This document shows, in pieces, positions 17,737 through 24,459 of a DNA stretch of 32,897 nt. Source of the stretch: Tissierellia bacterium (GTDB lineage Bacteria; Bacillota; Clostridia; Tissierellales; Tepidimicrobiaceae); NCBI GenBank assembly GCA_012728365.1, contig JAAYFE010000017.1, positions 1 to 32,897 on the forward strand, given 5' to 3'. Each line of letters begins with the position of its first letter. Position 1 is the stretch's first letter. A program made the translations under genes and the position numbers. The notes beneath the pieces are model-generated. The model searched no databases and was not told the origin of the DNA. It saw only the letters and a program-made list of their open reading frames with translations.

Positions 17737-18468
17737 ATGAATATTGGTGTAAAAACAAGTAAAGGTAGAATAAGGGAAATAAATCAAGATTTTTATTATA
17801 TATCAGCTGATTCAAAATATCCTTTATTTATAATAGCTGATGGTATGGGAGGTCACAAAGCTGGAGAGGTAGCTTCCAAAATGGCAGTAGAAATAATAGG
17901 TTCTACCTTAGAAAAGGAAATGAATAACTTAAAACTGGAGGATGAGTACATAGTAAAAATTATTAAAAGATCTATATGGAAGGCTAATGAAGAAATTTAT
18001 AAAAGGTCTTTAGAAAGAGAAGAATGTTTTGGAATGGGAACAACTGTAACCTTAGCTTGGGATATAAAGGAGAAAATATATATAGGTCATGTGGGAGATA
18101 GTAGAGCATATCTTTTAAGGAATAATGAGCTTTATCAGATAACAGAAGACCATTCCCTAGTTGAAGAGCTTATTAAAAATGGCAGCATATCAAGGGAAGA
18201 AGCTAAGAACCATCCTCAAAAAAATGTTATAACTAGGGCAGTTGGTACAAGCAGGGAGATTCATGTAGATGTGATTATAAAGGAAAAAAATAAGGGAGAT
18301 ATATTACTGCTATGTACAGATGGATTAACAAACATGCTGAATGATGATGAAATAAAGGAGTTATTGCTTGATGATGATATGCAAAGAGCTTGTGAAAATC
18401 TGGTAGATCTTTCCAATGATAAAGGTGGATTTGATAATATTTCAGTAGTAGCCATTAAATATATGTAA
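17737..18468 (+). CDS. stp: PP2C-family Ser/Thr phosphatase (Stp/PrpC)
   Basis: This metal-dependent phosphatase reverses phosphorylation by the adjacent PrkC kinase. The 243-aa protein has the metal-site motifs RIREINQD (11-18, D18) and IADGMGGHKAGE (33-44, D35 and G36), then GMGTTVT, GHVGDSRAYL, LLCTDGLTNML and the terminal FDNISVVAI with its metal-binding Asp. It has no membrane segment, so it is cytosolic. GAGGTGA lies upstream of the ATG. The prkC gene begins 14 bases after its stop, the standard phosphatase-kinase pair of Firmicutes, which suggests balanced expression. Confidence 0.95.
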   Translation: MNIGVKTSKGRIREINQDFYYISADSKYPLFIIADGMGGHKAGEVASKMAVEIIGSTLEKEMNNLKLEDEYIVKIIKRSIWKANEEIYKRSLEREECFGMGTTVTLAWDIKEKIYIGHVGDSRAYLLRNNELYQITEDHSLVEELIKNGSISREEAKNHPQKNVITRAVGTSREIHVDVIIKEKNKGDILLLCTDGLTNMLNDDEIKELLLDDDMQRACENLVDLSNDKGGFDNISVVAIKYM

Positions 18469-18482
18469 AGTGAGGTGAAAAA

Positions 18483-20450
18483 ATGTTAGGGACAGTACTA
18501 GGTAATAGATATGAGATAATAGAGAAAATTGGCGGGGGTGGCATGGCTTTAGTATATAAAGCAAGGTGTAGGCTTTTAAATAGATATGTGGCAGTTAAAG
18601 TATTGAGGGAAGAATATATAAATGATGAAGAGTTTATAAAAAAGTTTAGAAGGGAATCGCAAGCAGCAGCAAGTCTATCCCATCCAAATATAGTTAATAT
18701 ATATGATGTTGGAGTGGAAAAAAGGGATGGCCAAGATATCCATTATATAGTTATGGAATATATAAAAGGGAAAACCTTAAAGGAAGTAATTAGAGAAAAA
18801 GGGAAATTAACAGTTAATGAAACATTAGATTATACAATACAAATAGCAGAAGCTCTTGACCATGCCCATAAAAATCATATAGTACATCGTGATATAAAGC
18901 CACATAATATAATGATTAATGAAGAAGGAAGGGTAAAGGTAACAGATTTCGGGATTGCAAGGGCAGCATCAGCATCAACTATATCTAATACTACAAATGT
19001 TGTTGGTAGTGTCCACTATTTTTCTCCAGAACAGGCTAGAGGAAGATATACAGATGAAAAATCTGATATATATTCCCTTGGAATTGTAATGTATGAGATG
19101 ATAACAGGTAAGGTACCTTTTGAAGGAGATAGCCCTATTTCAGTAGCTTTAAAACATATTCAAGAGGAAATAGTACCACCTAGAAAAATTGATAGTTCTA
19201 TACCTGTATCCCTTGAAAATATAATATTAAAATGTGTGAAAAAAAGCCAAATCGAAAGATATAGTTCAGCCAGTGAGTTATTAAATGATCTTTATAAAAT
19301 AAGGGATAAAGATGAAGAAATTATAATAGAAAATACGGATCCTATAGATGGACCTACACAAATAATACCAAATATAGATAAAATAAAGGACGGGAATGAA
19401 TTAAATATGCCAAAACCAAAGAAGAAAAAGAAGTCTGATGGTGGTTTAAAGGTAGTTTTTCTTGCCATATTATTAGCTTTTATAGTAGTAAGTTCTTTAG
19501 CCTTAGGTTTTGTAAGATTAAGGCAGCTATTTGTCAATAAAGAAATAATGATACCTAATTTAATTGGTATGGAAGTTGAAAAAGCTGAAGAAGAGTTAAA
19601 AGAATTAGGACTTAAATTAAGTGTTTCAAAAGAAATATTTAGCAGTGAATATGATGCAGGTATAATAATAGATCAAAATCCTTCTCCAAGAACAAAGGTT
19701 AAGGAAGGATATACAGTTGAAGTAGTTGTAAGTAAAGGCAAGGAGTTAACTAAAGTACCAAATTTAATAAATAGGGATATTACTGAAATAGGAAGGTTTT
19801 TAGCAGAAGCTAGTTTAAGTGAGGGTAGGGTAGTATATGAAAACAGTGATGTCGTCCCAGCAAATATTGTAATGAGCCAGGATCCAGAACCATTTACAGA
19901 AGTAGAAGTAGGTACACCTGTTAATATTGTTGTAAGCAAGGGACCAGAAACAGTTTTAGTAAGTATGCCTAATCTTGTAGGTTTAACTGAAGACCAAGCA
20001 AGAAATGCTCTTGCTGCCTATGATTTAAAAATAGGGGAAATTATTAGAGAAGCAAGTGAAGAATATGCAGAAGGGGTTGTATTTTGGCAAAGTATAAAAG
20101 CAGGATATGAAATAGAGGCAGAGACAGCTATAGATTTAATGATAAGTACAGGCCCACCGAAGCTTCCACAAGAACCAGAAGTACCGGAAACACCTGAGGA
20201 ACCAAGTGAACCAAATGATCCAGTTGAAGAAGAAATACCATTTGTAGTTAGTGTAACTGTACAAGGTGAAAATGAAAGTGCTAATATAAGAATTGTAAGA
20301 AACCAGGATGGTAACAAGGAAGTTGTATACGACAGTAGCCATGCTGCAGGTGAAGAAGTTCAAATATATCTTTCCGGTAAAACTGATGCAACTTTTGAAA
20401 TTTATCAAGATGGGAAGCTGATAGATGTTAAAAAACATCCAGAAGGATAG
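18483..20450 (+). CDS. prkC: PASTA-domain Ser/Thr protein kinase PrkC (Stk1)
   Basis: PrkC is a membrane kinase that senses peptidoglycan fragments or lipid II with its outer PASTA domains and controls cell-wall, translation and germination targets. In the 655 residues I see the kinase domain (about 10-270) with a glycine loop, K39, HRDIKPHN (135-142, D137) and DFG (155-157). A lysine-rich juxtamembrane stretch (311-317) precedes one membrane helix (about 322-344). Three PASTA repeats follow (about 355-419, 422-487 and 492-556), each opening with a P-N-L motif. A Pro/Glu-rich linker (559-585) leads to a small beta-rich C-terminal domain (586-655) that is not a PASTA repeat. GAGGTG precedes the ATG. 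It is co-transcribed with stp and followed by rsgA. Confidence 0.95.
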   Translation: MLGTVLGNRYEIIEKIGGGGMALVYKARCRLLNRYVAVKVLREEYINDEEFIKKFRRESQAAASLSHPNIVNIYDVGVEKRDGQDIHYIVMEYIKGKTLKEVIREKGKLTVNETLDYTIQIAEALDHAHKNHIVHRDIKPHNIMINEEGRVKVTDFGIARAASASTISNTTNVVGSVHYFSPEQARGRYTDEKSDIYSLGIVMYEMITGKVPFEGDSPISVALKHIQEEIVPPRKIDSSIPVSLENIILKCVKKSQIERYSSASELLNDLYKIRDKDEEIIIENTDPIDGPTQIIPNIDKIKDGNELNMPKPKKKKKSDGGLKVVFLAILLAFIVVSSLALGFVRLRQLFVNKEIMIPNLIGMEVEKAEEELKELGLKLSVSKEIFSSEYDAGIIIDQNPSPRTKVKEGYTVEVVVSKGKELTKVPNLINRDITEIGRFLAEASLSEGRVVYENSDVVPANIVMSQDPEPFTEVEVGTPVNIVVSKGPETVLVSMPNLVGLTEDQARNALAAYDLKIGEIIREASEEYAEGVVFWQSIKAGYEIEAETAIDLMISTGPPKLPQEPEVPETPEEPSEPNDPVEEEIPFVVSVTVQGENESANIRIVRNQDGNKEVVYDSSHAAGEEVQIYLSGKTDATFEIYQDGKLIDVKKHPEG

Positions 20451-20459
20451 GAGGTATGC

Positions 20460-21341
20460 ATGTTAGAAGGAATTATTATAAAAGGAATTGGTGGATTTTA
20501 TTATGTAAAAACTGAAAAAGGAATATTTGAATGTAGGGCAAGGGGGGTATTTAGGGAAAAAAATATTACACCCTTAGTTGGTGATAAGGTGACAATAAGG
20601 GTTAATGAAGAAGATAATACTGGGTATATAGAAGAAATTTTTGAACGTTCTTCCCAATTAATTAGGCCCCCTGTTGCCAATGTAAGCCAAGCCATTATAG
20701 TTATGAGTATTAAAAGGCCAAATATAAACTATTGGCTTTTGGATAGGTTCCTTATAATGGCAGAAAGGGAAGGCTTGAATATTTGTGTTTTAATAAACAA
20801 GATAGATTTGGCAAGTGAAGATGAAATTAAAGAGGTTGAAACAATTTATACAAAGGCTTTGTATAAGGTTTTAACCACTAGCACTAAAACAAAAGAAGGA
20901 ATCAATAGTCTAAAAGAAGTTTTAAAAAATAACATAACAGTTTTTGCTGGACCTTCAGGTGTAGGTAAATCTTCACTTCTAAATACCCTTCATCCAGATT
21001 TTAAACTTAAAACTGGGGCTGTAAGTAAAAAAGTTGATAGAGGAAATCATACTACAAGACATGTGGAACTTTTAAAAATGGATATGGAGGACACTTATGT
21101 CTTAGATACTCCTGGATTTAGCTCCTTAAGTTTAGATTTTATAAAGGAAGAAGTGGAATTAGGATCTTATTTTAGGGAGATAGATAAGTATAGGCATGAT
21201 TGTAAATTTACTGGCTGTCTCCATCATAAGGAGCCTAATTGTGAAGTAAAAAGGCAGGTAGAATTAGGCAATATTAGTAAACAGCGATATGATAACTATT
21301 TACAGTTTTTAGAAGAGCTAAAAAGCAGTAGGAGGTATTAA
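20460..21341 (+). CDS. rsgA: Ribosome small-subunit maturation GTPase RsgA
   Basis: RsgA (YloQ/YjeQ) is a circularly permuted GTPase that checks late 30S assembly. The 293-aa protein has an N-terminal OB fold (about 1-70). Its G motifs are in permuted order: NKID (G4, 113-116), GPSGVGKSS (G1, 164-172), GNHTTR (G2, 195-200) and DTPG (G3, 216-219). The C-terminal zinc site has C248, C253, H255 and C261. The ATG has GGAGG 5 bases upstream and lies 9 bases after prkC. In Bacillus, PrkC phosphorylates this GTPase, so the neighbourhood fits a kinase-substrate link, though that is not shown here. Confidence 0.95.
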   Translation: MLEGIIIKGIGGFYYVKTEKGIFECRARGVFREKNITPLVGDKVTIRVNEEDNTGYIEEIFERSSQLIRPPVANVSQAIIVMSIKRPNINYWLLDRFLIMAEREGLNICVLINKIDLASEDEIKEVETIYTKALYKVLTTSTKTKEGINSLKEVLKNNITVFAGPSGVGKSSLLNTLHPDFKLKTGAVSKKVDRGNHTTRHVELLKMDMEDTYVLDTPGFSSLSLDFIKEEVELGSYFREIDKYRHDCKFTGCLHHKEPNCEVKRQVELGNISKQRYDNYLQFLEELKSSRRY

Positions 21342-21342
21342 C

Positions 21343-21993
21343 ATGGTAAAGGTTGCACCTTCCATTTTATCAGCAGATTTTGCAAATCTAAGGGAGGAAA
21401 TAGAGAAGTTGGATAAAGGAGGAGCTGACTATATACATTTAGATGTAATGGATGGTAATTTTGTACCAAACATAACCTTTGGCCCTCCTATTATAAAAAA
21501 AATAAGAAGTATAACAGATGTTCCCTTTGATGTTCATTTAATGATTGAAAAGCCAGAAAGATACATTGAGGATTTTGTGAAGGCAGGAGCAGATATATTA
21601 ACTGTCCATGTAGAAGCTTCAACCCACCTACATAGGACCATTGAATCCATAAAATCCTATGGAATAAAAGCAGGTGTAGCTTTAAATCCAGCCACACCAA
21701 TTAATTCTATTGAATATGTTTTAGAATATTTGGATTTAGTTCTTATAATGACTGTTAATCCTGGGTTTGGAGGTCAAAAATTTATAGAATCTACTAAGAG
21801 GAAGATAGTGGAATTAAGGAAAATAGTAGAAAAAAGAAATTTAAATCTACTTATTGAAGCAGATGGTGGTATTAAACTTGATAACTATAAGGAAATAGTT
21901 AAATGTGGCTTAGATATAATTGTAGTAGGTTCAGGCATATTTGAAGCAGAAGATATAGTAGATCGAACTAGAATGTTTAAAACTAATCTTTAA
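21343..21993 (+). CDS. rpe: Ribulose-phosphate 3-epimerase
   Basis: Rpe interconverts D-ribulose 5-phosphate and D-xylulose 5-phosphate in the pentose phosphate pathway. The 216-aa TIM-barrel protein has the metal-site motifs LDVMDGNFVPNITFGP (residues 33-48), DVHLMI, VHVEA, the VNPGFGGQKF phosphate region and EADGGI. All expected His and Asp ligands appear to be present. The start is ATG one base after the rsgA stop, with AGGAGG in the end of rsgA. No terminator follows, so transcripts may run into the TPP leader downstream. Confidence 0.95.
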   Translation: MVKVAPSILSADFANLREEIEKLDKGGADYIHLDVMDGNFVPNITFGPPIIKKIRSITDVPFDVHLMIEKPERYIEDFVKAGADILTVHVEASTHLHRTIESIKSYGIKAGVALNPATPINSIEYVLEYLDLVLIMTVNPGFGGQKFIESTKRKIVELRKIVEKRNLNLLIEADGGIKLDNYKEIVKCGLDIIVVGSGIFEAEDIVDRTRMFKTNL

Positions 21994-22008
21994 ATTTTAG
22001 ATCTGTTA

Positions 22009-22017
22009 TGGTATAAT
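22009..22017 (+). promoter_or_regulatory. Extended -10 promoter of the thiT-thiN unit
   Basis: TGGTATAAT (22009-22017) fits the extended -10 pattern, with a weak TTTAAA about 18 bases upstream. Initiation would fall some 15-20 bases before the riboswitch aptamer, the correct geometry for a riboswitch leader. Confidence 0.6.
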
Positions 22018-22040
22018 ATTTTAAAATTAAATATATTTAA

Positions 22041-22123
22041 ACACTAGGGGAGCCTGATGGCTGAGAGGGGATTCGTTCCCGACCCTTGAACCTGAACTAG
22101 GTAATACTAGCGTAGGGAAGTGT
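22041..22123 (+). ncRNA. TPP riboswitch aptamer (THI element)
   Basis: The conserved thi-box core is directly readable: GGGGAGCC, then CTGAGAGGGG, then GACCCTTGAACCTGAAC and TAATACTAGCGTAGGGAAG. P1 can form from ACACT (22041-22045) and AGTGT (22119-22123). CTAG at 22097-22100 pairs with CTAG at 22107-22110. The aptamer is followed by a terminator and by thiT, so the expected action is premature termination when thiamine diphosphate is abundant. Confidence 0.95.
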
Positions 22124-22157
22124 ATTAATATTAGTACATTATTAATGCAGCTATAGT

Positions 22158-22198
22158 ATACCCATTACTTATGTTCAGGTAATGGGTATTATTTTTTT
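22158..22198 (+). terminator. Riboswitch-controlled terminator with overlapping antiterminator
   Basis: ATACCCATTAC (22158-22168) pairs perfectly with GTAATGGGTAT (22179-22189), and seven T residues follow. GTTCAGGT (22173-22180), which spans the loop and the start of the right arm, is exactly complementary to ACCTGAAC (22090-22097) in the conserved aptamer core. This gives a plain model: without TPP, the aptamer segment pairs with the terminator and transcription continues; with TPP, the segment is held in the aptamer and the terminator forms. The pairing is seen in the sequence; the switching is inferred. Confidence 0.85.
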
Positions 22199-22218
22199 AT
22201 AAAGGGGGAGGAATTTTA

Positions 22219-22758
22219 ATGAAAAAATGGAGTACTAAAATGTTAGTCGAGGCAGGAATATTAATTGCATTAGCTTTGATTCTAGATAGAATTAAAGTGT
22301 ATGAAGCACCACAAGGAGGTTCAGTAACTGCTGGTAGTATGATTCCTATTTTCCTATTTTCCTTTAGATGGGGATTGGGACCAGGAGTTGTTGCAGGTGC
22401 TATATTTGGCCTTTTACAACTTTTATTGGGTGGCTGGGTATTTACGCCAATCCAAGCTATTTTAGAATATCCAATAGCCTTTGGAGTGTTAGGCCTTGCA
22501 GGTATTTTTTCAAATAGGGCATATGAAGAAAATAAAAATAGTATAATAGGAATAGTAGCAGGTATTTTATTAGGTATTGGAGTTAGATTTATTTGTCATT
22601 TCCTTGCAGGAATTGTTTTCTTTGCTGAATATGCAGGAAGTCAACACCCATGGATATATTCTCTTGTGTATCAAGCAAGTTATTTAGTTCCTGAGTTTAT
22701 AATTACTGCAGTAATATTATCATTAGTATGGAAGCCACTTATGAAAATTCCAAAATAA
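22219..22758 (+). CDS. thiT: Thiamine-specific ECF transporter substrate-binding subunit ThiT
   Basis: ThiT is the membrane S-component that captures thiamine and works with the shared ECF module (EcfA, EcfA', EcfT), which is not encoded here. The 179-aa protein is very hydrophobic, with about six membrane segments. It shows the ThiT features PQGGSVTAGSMIPI (31-44), ILEYPIAFG (81-89, with E83 and Y84) and the RFICHFLAG segment (123-131, H127), which match thiamine-contacting regions in characterised ThiT. GGGGGAGG precedes the ATG. It lies just behind the TPP riboswitch, which confirms the substrate class. Confidence 0.95.
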   Translation: MKKWSTKMLVEAGILIALALILDRIKVYEAPQGGSVTAGSMIPIFLFSFRWGLGPGVVAGAIFGLLQLLLGGWVFTPIQAILEYPIAFGVLGLAGIFSNRAYEENKNSIIGIVAGILLGIGVRFICHFLAGIVFFAEYAGSQHPWIYSLVYQASYLVPEFIITAVILSLVWKPLMKIPK

Positions 22759-22773
22759 AAGAGGATGAATAAA

Positions 22774-23409
22774 TTGAAAACTTTGCTGGTTTTAAATGGA
22801 GAGAAAGTAAATAATACTACTATACTAAAACTAAGGGATGAAAGTGACTTTATATTGTCAGCTGATGGTGGGACAGATTACTGTATCCAGCTGGGCATAA
22901 TACCAGACTTGGTAATAGGGGACTTGGATTCTATTTCACCTGAAACTTTGGATATATTGCAGGAGAAAAAAGTACCCATTAATATATTTCCCGTCAAAAA
23001 GGATAAGACAGATTCCCAATTATCCATAGAATATTTAATAGATAGGGGAGCCAAGGAAATTACTATAGTTGGAGCTATTGGTAGTAGAATAGATCATTCT
23101 TTAGCCAATATATTACTCTTAAAAACTATTAAGGATAGGGGAGTAAAGGGCAAAATAGTTCATAATAATAATACTATATATTTAATTGATGATGAATTAA
23201 TTTTAGATAAGAAAAATGGTTATTTTGTATCTATTATTCCCATAGAACCAAAAGGGGCACTAGTATCCCTAAAAGGGTTTGAATATGATCTTTCTAAAGC
23301 CAGGATAGCTTTTGCATCTACTTTAGGAATAAGCAATTTTATTAAAGATAATAAGGGATATATAAAGATATATGAAGGCGAATGTTTAGTAGTTATATCT
23401 AAAGACTAG
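22774..23409 (+). CDS. thiN: Thiamine pyrophosphokinase
   Basis: ThiN converts thiamine to thiamine diphosphate with ATP, turning imported vitamin into cofactor. The protein shows the family motifs LNGE near the start, ADGGTDYCI, DLVIGDLDS, KKDKTDSQLSIEYL and the GAIGSRIDHSLANI segment. GAGG at 22761-22764 touches an in-frame ATG at 22765, too close to work. The TTG at 22774 is 9 bases away and gives MKTLLVLNGE, so I prefer it (211 aa); the ATG version would be 214 aa. It lies 15 bases after thiT and shares the riboswitch-controlled transcript. In many Firmicutes thiN follows rpe directly; here thiT and the riboswitch sit between them. Confidence 0.92.
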   Translation: MKTLLVLNGEKVNNTTILKLRDESDFILSADGGTDYCIQLGIIPDLVIGDLDSISPETLDILQEKKVPINIFPVKKDKTDSQLSIEYLIDRGAKEITIVGAIGSRIDHSLANILLLKTIKDRGVKGKIVHNNNTIYLIDDELILDKKNGYFVSIIPIEPKGALVSLKGFEYDLSKARIAFASTLGISNFIKDNKGYIKIYEGECLVVISKD

Positions 23410-23443
23410 ACTTTAATTCAATTAAGGTCTAGTTTTTATTTTT
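23406..23443 (+). terminator. Terminator after thiN
   Basis: A 12-bp stem is formed by CTAGACTTTAAT (23406-23417) and ATTAAGGTCTAG (23421-23432), with one G-T pair and a 3-base loop, followed by TTTTTATTTTT. The thiN stop codon lies within the left arm. It closes the riboswitch-thiT-thiN unit. Confidence 0.85.
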
Positions 23444-23454
23444 ATGGAAACATT

Positions 23455-23484
23455 TGCTACTTTTATGAATATTATAAAGTAGCA
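23455..23484. repeat. Inverted repeat upstream of the small membrane protein gene
   Basis: TGCTACTTT (23455-23463) is perfectly repeated in inverse as AAAGTAGCA (23476-23484) around a 12-base A/T-rich centre. It lies where the promoter of the following gene should be, and no T-run follows. It could be an operator or a leader hairpin; this is inference only. Confidence 0.55.
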
Positions 23485-23501
23485 GCATTTGAGGTGATTA
23501 A

Positions 23502-23666
23502 ATGAAAAGATATTTTTTTAGATATAAACATAAAATAAATAGGATTGTAGGAATTGCATTGGCAGTAATAGGACTGCTAATTATAATTAATGTAATGCCT
23601 GTTGAATTTCTACTATTTTTGATTGGACTGGCGCTTATATTAATGGCCATACTTTTAATAAAATAA
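23502..23666 (+). CDS. Small two-segment membrane protein of unknown function (54 aa)
   Basis: I do not recognise this gene. The frame encodes 54 residues from an ATG with GAGGTG 5 bases upstream, a good ribosome site. The first 14 residues are strongly basic and aromatic (MKRYFFRYKHKINR). Two hydrophobic stretches follow (about 15-31 and 34-53), split by a short MPVE turn, so a membrane hairpin with a cytosolic N-terminus is likely. It has no signal-peptidase or lipobox motif. Terminators on both sides make it a single-gene unit, and an inverted repeat sits in its upstream region. It occupies the thiN-rpmB interval where Bacillus has the spore gene spoVM, but it is twice as long and does not look like SpoVM. 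A role in sporulation is only a guess. Confidence 0.75.
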   Translation: MKRYFFRYKHKINRIVGIALAVIGLLIIINVMPVEFLLFLIGLALILMAILLIK

Positions 23667-23668
23667 AT

Positions 23669-23706
23669 AGGCTTCCCATATATACAATATTGGAAGCCTT
23701 TATTTT
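23669..23706. terminator. Bidirectional terminator between the small membrane gene and rpmB
   Basis: AGGCTTCC (23669-23676) pairs with GGAAGCCT (23692-23699), with ATAT/ATAT pairing inside. TTATTTTTAT follows on the plus strand, and the minus strand reads ATTTATTTTATT after the hairpin, so it can serve both convergent genes. Confidence 0.8.
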
Positions 23707-23897
23707 TATAATGCTCTTTCAACCCTTCCAGACCTTAAACATCTTGTGCAAACATTTATTCTTTTTGTGCTGCCATTAACAACAGCTTTTACTCTTCTTA
23801 TATTTGGAGACCAACTTCTTCTATTCTTTTTATTTGAAAAGCTCACGTTGTTTCCAAACATTTTTTCTTTTCCACACACATCACATTTACTTGCCAC
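23706..23897 (-). CDS. rpmB: 50S ribosomal protein L28
   Basis: L28 is a small protein of the large ribosomal subunit. The 63-aa product matches it from the start: CDVCGK (5-10), GNNVSFSNKKNRRSW (15-29), PNIRRV and the final CTRCLRSGRVERAL. The two CxxC pairs mark the zinc-binding (C+) form of L28 rather than the zinc-free paralogue used under zinc starvation. The start is GTG with AGGAGGTG upstream on the minus strand. It is transcribed against its neighbours, as is common for rpmB at this locus, and has its own promoter and terminator. Confidence 0.97.
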   Translation of the reverse strand: MASKCDVCGKEKMFGNNVSFSNKKNRRSWSPNIRRVKAVVNGSTKRINVCTRCLRSGRVERAL

Positions 23898-23962
23898 TTA
23901 AAACACCTCCTTAAAATAAACTAGACAGGTATATTTTTATTCTCTTTATAATAACATACTAT

Positions 23963-23992
23963 ATTGTAACACAAAGAATATGAAAAAAGCAA
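23963..23992 (-). promoter_or_regulatory. Candidate promoter for rpmB
   Basis: On the minus strand TTGCTT (23987-23992) and TACAAT (23963-23968) are 18 bases apart, about 65 bases before the GTG. An alternative pairing, TTGTGT with TTATAA, lies slightly closer to the gene. The two cannot be separated by eye. Confidence 0.4.
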
Positions 23993-24023
23993 CTATTACA
24001 GTAAAAGAATTAATGGCTATTAG

Positions 24024-24052
24024 TTGAACATTTTTATATAATAAGATAAAAT
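24024..24052 (+). promoter_or_regulatory. Sigma-A-like promoter for asp23-fakA
   Basis: TTGAAC (24024-24029) and TAAAAT (24047-24052) have the ideal 17-base spacing and lie about 35 bases before the asp23 GTG. It is divergent from the rpmB promoter in the same 190-bp gap. Confidence 0.65.
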
Positions 24053-24087
24053 ATACCCATAAAATAATATTAGGGAGGAGATATCTA

Positions 24088-24444
24088 GTGCCAGCAAGGG
24101 AGAAAAATGAATTTGGATATATTGACATAGATGAAAATGTAATAGCTACTATAGCAGGGCTTTCTGCAATGGAAAGCTATGGTATAGTTGGCATGGCTAG
24201 TAAAAATGCAACTGATGGTTTTTTTGAGTTATTAAAGAAGGATAATTTATCTAAAGGTGTTAAAATACATTCTGAGGGAAATGAAATAATTATTGATCTA
24301 CATGTTATATTACAGTATGGAATTAAAATATCTGTAGTAGCTGAAAACATAATAGAGAAAGTAAAGTTTAATGTAGAAAACTTAACTGGACTTAAGGTGA
24401 GGAAGGTTAATGTTTATGTACAAGGAATTAGAGTAGAAAAGTAG
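24088..24444 (+). CDS. Asp23/Gls24-family envelope stress response protein (YloU-like)
   Basis: This 118-aa protein belongs to the Asp23/Gls24 family, abundant small proteins linked to cell-envelope stress in Firmicutes; the molecular activity is unknown. The segments GYIDIDENVIATIAGLSAME, GIVGMASK and the later LHVILQYGIKISVVAENI are typical. The tail VRKVNVYVQGIRVEK resembles the usual VNVxVxGV ending. It has no membrane segment. The start is GTG with GGGAGGAG upstream. It is paired with the fakA homologue, the same yloU-yloV order as in Bacillus. Confidence 0.92.
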   Translation: MPAREKNEFGYIDIDENVIATIAGLSAMESYGIVGMASKNATDGFFELLKKDNLSKGVKIHSEGNEIIIDLHVILQYGIKISVVAENIIEKVKFNVENLTGLKVRKVNVYVQGIRVEK

Positions 24445-24459
24445 TTAGGAGGTACGAAG

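Noticed and set aside
23454-23666. The small gene between thiN and rpmB as SpoVM
   Set aside because: SpoVM is about 26 residues and amphipathic. This frame encodes 54 residues with two membrane segments.
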